DNA from: Prevotella sp. CAG:1058
Lineage (GTDB): Bacteria; Bacteroidota; Bacteroidia; Bacteroidales; Bacteroidaceae
Assembly: GCA_000433175.1 (NCBI GenBank)
Contig: HF986659.1
Location: 1-8,661, forward strand
Length of the DNA stretch: 8,661 bases
Reading direction: 5' to 3'
Positions within the stretch are counted from its first letter, which is position 1. Every line of letters starts with the position of its first letter. Positions 6,393 to 8,661 of this stretch are shown here, in pieces. Position numbers and translations under genes: made by a program. The notes beneath the pieces are model-generated. The model saw only the letters and a list, made by a program, of their open reading frames with translations. It made no database searches and was not told the origin of the DNA.

Positions 6393-7307
6393 ATGAAACT
6401 CAGCATAATCGTACCCGTTTACAAGACCGAAAAGACGCTCGAAAGATGTGTGCGGAGCATACTGTCTCAGGACTTCGGCGACTTCGAGCTACTGCTCGTC
6501 GACGACGGTTCGCCCGACCGCGGCGGAGCCTTAGCAGACAGCATGGCGCACGAAGACGCGAGGATAAAGGTATTCCACAAGGAGAACGGCGGACTGTCTG
6601 ACGCACGCAACTACGGCCTTGACCGCTGCCGGGGCGAATACATCACATTTGCCGATAGCGACGACGAGCTGACTCCCGGCACGCTCGGCAAGCTGATGGG
6701 CATCATTGACAGCAACCCTGGGTACGACATGCTGGAATATCCCGTGCTGGAACGCCCCGGACGGCCAGACGAACACCTCTTCGACCCGGGCGACAAGGTG
6801 TACGGCAGCGCGCTCGACTGGCTCACCGCCTTCGGACTTGAACACAGCTGGGCTTGGAACAAGATATACAAACGGCACATGTTCGACGGCGTGCGCTTCC
6901 CGAAAGGGAGACTCTACGAAGACGTGCCCACGCTTGCCATGCTGCTGGAGAAGAGTCCCGTGATAGCCACAACCTCGCAGGGCATGTACCTCTACCACTG
7001 GAACGACTCAGGCATAGTGGCTACTTCGGCAGGCGACGGCAGGATGGCGGCACTGCTCGAGGCTCAGGTCGGACTCGTCAAAACCCTCGGCATAGACACA
7101 CGGCAGAAGCGCTGGCACAGGCTCTACCTCGACATGTTCACCATACAGCTGCACGTCTACCGCGCCACGGGCAGGATAATGCTGCACAGCCAGAGAATAA
7201 CAATAAGGAAATACAACAGCCTGAACGACTGCGTCAAGGCACTCATGCTCGACATGCTCGGCCTAAAACTGTCGTGCAGACTGTTCAAACTATTAGCCAA
7301 ACCATGA
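6393..7307 (+). CDS. Family 2 glycosyltransferase
   Basis: The 304-residue protein has a GT-A fold typical of enzymes that extend surface polysaccharides from nucleotide-sugar donors at the inner face of the membrane. It begins MKLSIIVPVYKTEKTLERCV, the standard GT2 opening. ELLLVDDGSPD (32-42) is the nucleotide-binding acidic strand, GGLSDARNYGL (66-76) is the conserved helix, and FADSDD (86-91) holds an intact DxD metal-binding motif, unlike the divergent GT2 gene. RLYEDV (173-178) carries the Glu-Asp expected in the acceptor region, followed by YLYHWNDSGI (199-208). No clear transmembrane segments are seen; the C-terminus is basic and amphipathic. The ATG at 6393 is chosen because family similarity starts at residue 2 and a consensus promoter ends five bases before it. 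The stop TGA overlaps the next gene's ATG (ATGA), implying translational coupling. Sugar specificity cannot be told. Confidence 0.93.
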   Translation: MKLSIIVPVYKTEKTLERCVRSILSQDFGDFELLLVDDGSPDRGGALADSMAHEDARIKVFHKENGGLSDARNYGLDRCRGEYITFADSDDELTPGTLGKLMGIIDSNPGYDMLEYPVLERPGRPDEHLFDPGDKVYGSALDWLTAFGLEHSWAWNKIYKRHMFDGVRFPKGRLYEDVPTLAMLLEKSPVIATTSQGMYLYHWNDSGIVATSAGDGRMAALLEAQVGLVKTLGIDTRQKRWHRLYLDMFTIQLHVYRATGRIMLHSQRITIRKYNSLNDCVKALMLDMLGLKLSCRLFKLLAKP

Positions 7308-8398
7308 AAATAGCCTACGTAATCGAAGACTTCAGCATAAAGGGTGGCGCCGAACGGATACTGTCGAGGAAGGCCAACCTGCTCGACTCTACCTACGGGC
7401 ACGAGGTCACCATAATATCAATATACCACGACGAACGGCCGCAGAGCTATCCGCTGAACAAGAACGTAAGGCTGGTGTCGCTCGACGTAGGCTTCACCGA
7501 CAACGGCGGTAATGTGCTAAGGAAAACTCTCAACAGGACGAAAACCCTGCTGACAGCACTAAGGAGGTTCAACAAGGTGGTAAGCGGGATACAGCCCGAC
7601 GTAATCTTCTTCACCATGATAATAGGCGCGCTACTGCTGCCGCTGTGCAGGACGAAGGCACGGCGCGTCTACGAGTCGCACGTGGCAAGACCGTTCACGC
7701 CTTACCAACGGCTCTTCACGCTCATGGAGCGCAAGGCCGACGCCGTGGTCTGCCTTACCCGTGACGACGCCCGCAACTACACCAAGGCCAAGGAAACGGC
7801 GGTGATACCCAACTTCATAGACTACGAAACGCCCCCGGCCGTAAAGGACTATTCGGTAAAAAAGGCCATAGCCGTAGGCAGGCTCGAAAGCCAGAAAGGC
7901 TTCGACATACTGATAAACTGCTGGAAAGAAGCCGCCGCCGCCCATCCCGGATGGACGCTCGACATCTACGGCGAAGGCTCGCTCAGGCAGCAGCTGCAAC
8001 GGCAGATAGACAGCTGCGGACTGCAAGGCAGCGTAAGGCTGCAAGGGCGCTGCGACGACATGACGGCGGCATATGCCAGCCACAGCCTGCACCTGATGAC
8101 GTCGAGGTACGAGGGGCAGCCCATGACGCTCATAGAGGCGCAGGCATGCGGACTGCCGTCGGTGGTGACCGACTTCAACTACGGAGCCAAGGACATCATA
8201 AACAACGGCTATAACGGCCTCATTGTGCCGCAGGGCGACACCGCCGCATACGCCCGGGCACTGTCAAGGATGATGGCCGACGAGGCCCTCAGGGCGTCGT
8301 GCGGTGCCAACGCGCGGCTTATGGCAAAGCGCTTCGCCCCTGCCGAGATAATGGAAAAGTGGCAGCAGCTTGTCAACAGGCTGTGCGCCGGGCGGTAA
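7304..8398 (+). CDS. Family 4 glycosyltransferase (GT-B fold)
   Basis: The 364-residue enzyme is a retaining GT-B glycosyltransferase, most likely acting in the same glycan pathway as its upstream partner. The N-terminal acceptor domain begins MKIAYVIEDFSIKGGAERIL (1-20) with the glycine-rich GGAE loop typical of GT4. PNFID (169-173) and AIAVGRLESQKGFDILI (188-204) mark the hinge and start of the donor-binding domain. IYGEGSLRQQL (221-231) is the nucleotide-contact region. SRYEGQPMTLIEAQACGLP (267-285) contains the EX7E motif (E270 and E278), followed by NGLIVPQGD (304-312). Length is normal. The frame stays open far upstream, but ATG at 7304 is the right start: it aligns with the family N-terminus and overlaps the GT2 stop codon by four bases (ATGA). 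A strong terminator follows immediately, so this is the last gene of a two-gene operon. Donor sugar is not predictable. Confidence 0.95.
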   Translation: MKIAYVIEDFSIKGGAERILSRKANLLDSTYGHEVTIISIYHDERPQSYPLNKNVRLVSLDVGFTDNGGNVLRKTLNRTKTLLTALRRFNKVVSGIQPDVIFFTMIIGALLLPLCRTKARRVYESHVARPFTPYQRLFTLMERKADAVVCLTRDDARNYTKAKETAVIPNFIDYETPPAVKDYSVKKAIAVGRLESQKGFDILINCWKEAAAAHPGWTLDIYGEGSLRQQLQRQIDSCGLQGSVRLQGRCDDMTAAYASHSLHLMTSRYEGQPMTLIEAQACGLPSVVTDFNYGAKDIINNGYNGLIVPQGDTAAYARALSRMMADEALRASCGANARLMAKRFAPAEIMEKWQQLVNRLCAGR

Positions 8399-8403
8399 GA
8401 CGC

Positions 8404-8458
8404 ATTGCACAGCATTCGCCGCACCGCATGTGAATGCTGTGTAATGATTTTTCATTTT
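8404..8458 (+). terminator. Intrinsic terminator after the GT2-GT4 operon
   Basis: A 14-bp stem (8404-8417 with 8432-8445) contains a perfect ten-base core, CACAGCATTC / GAATGCTGTG, extended by one G-U wobble and three A-T pairs, with a 14-nt loop. It is followed by a T-rich run, GATTTTTCATTTT (8446-8458). It begins five bases after the GT4 stop codon. The left side lacks a matching A-rich tract, so it should work mainly for rightward transcription. Confidence 0.8.
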
Positions 8459-8581
8459 CAGCTACAAAACCGCTCCTTTATTTTACCACTGGGCTGTGAT
8501 AGCGGCCAGTCGGTTACGTCATGATTATAATTTACGCGTTTATGCTTGCCTTTTGTTACCAACTTACCTATTTCTTTGTTA

Positions 8582-8617
8582 ATTAATTTAAATATAAATA
8601 TTCGTTATTTAATTAAT
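8582..8617. repeat. Imperfect AT-only inverted repeat
   Basis: ATTAATTTAAATA (8582-8594) faces TATTTAATTAAT (8606-8617), which is its reverse complement apart from one extra T, across an 11-bp spacer. Low sequence complexity makes chance likely; it could also be a regulator site or an AT-rich duplex-opening region. Confidence 0.3.
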
Positions 8618-8634
8618 GAGAATATATCAATACT

Positions 8635-8652
8635 TCGGTAAATTTTTACCGA
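8635..8652. repeat. 18-bp perfect palindrome with 8-bp arms
   Basis: TCGGTAAA and TTTACCGA are exact reverse complements separated by TT. The arms include C and G bases, so this is less likely to be chance than the neighbouring AT-only repeat. Possible roles are an operator for a gene to the right or a short hairpin; no run of T that would mark a terminator follows it. Confidence 0.45.
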
Positions 8653-8661
8653 TAAATTAAA

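Larger units (their letters stand above)
8459..8661. other. AT-rich intergenic region at the window end, no gene seen
   Basis: Composition changes sharply from GC-rich coding sequence to strongly AT-rich sequence, especially after 8520. I find no convincing reading frame, no RNA gene and no full -33/-7 promoter pair on either strand. It may be the upstream control region of a gene beyond the window; a TTTG at 8575-8578 is present, but the matching position 20 bp on (8599, TATTCGTT) is poor. Two inverted repeats lie inside it and are listed separately. Confidence 0.6.

Noticed and set aside
6854..7303. A 150-residue N-terminal extension of the GT4 protein
   Set aside because: It lies in another frame over the well-supported GT2 gene; the GT4 family N-terminus begins exactly at ATG 7304.
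8488..8510. Possible hairpin ACTGG...CCAGT
   Set aside because: Only five pairs before a mismatch, no T run, and a clear terminator already lies upstream.

Overview
The window looks like chromosomal DNA from a member of the Bacteroidota, most likely order Bacteroidales (Prevotella-like). Three things suggest this. There is a near-perfect Bacteroidetes-type promoter (TTTG, 20 bp, TAnnTTTG) in front of the gene at 6393. Shine-Dalgarno sites are not evident before the starts, which are instead preceded by A-rich sequence. The outer-membrane protein encoded at 1187-3298 resembles PorZ of the type IX secretion system (T9SS), a Bacteroidota-only machine. Coding regions are GC-rich, yet isoleucine is mostly ATA, an uncommon mix. 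Genus cannot be fixed from this.

Layout: a left, rightward block holds the 3' end of a YitT-family membrane protein gene (1-486), a complete rdgB (536-1138), a PorZ-like gene (1187-3298) and a large polytopic membrane protein gene (3327-5357). Gaps are 28-49 bp with no recognisable promoter or terminator, so they may be one transcription unit. The fourth protein joins an acyltransferase-3 domain to a second polytopic half of uncertain (perhaps GT-C glycosyltransferase-like) nature.

A single leftward gene (5270-6238) encodes a GT2 glycosyltransferase and overlaps the membrane protein gene tail-to-tail by 88 bp. From the divergent intergenic region (6239-6392) a second rightward unit starts: a GT2 gene (6393-7307) and a GT4 gene (7304-8398) joined by an ATGA overlap and closed by a clear hairpin terminator (8404-8458). 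The last 200 bp are AT-rich, without a gene, and contain two inverted repeats.

Functionally, the left end is housekeeping (nucleotide-pool cleaning) plus secretion. The right side is a small glycan-building set: three glycosyltransferases and a membrane acyltransferase fusion, probably acting on a surface polysaccharide or LPS glycan. A PorZ-like protein next to such genes is suggestive because PorZ in Porphyromonas is tied to anionic LPS, but that link is inference. I see no mobile element, CRISPR array, RNA gene or defence system. The best candidates for something undescribed are the acyltransferase fusion protein and the almost leaderless promoter-start arrangement at 6356-6395.
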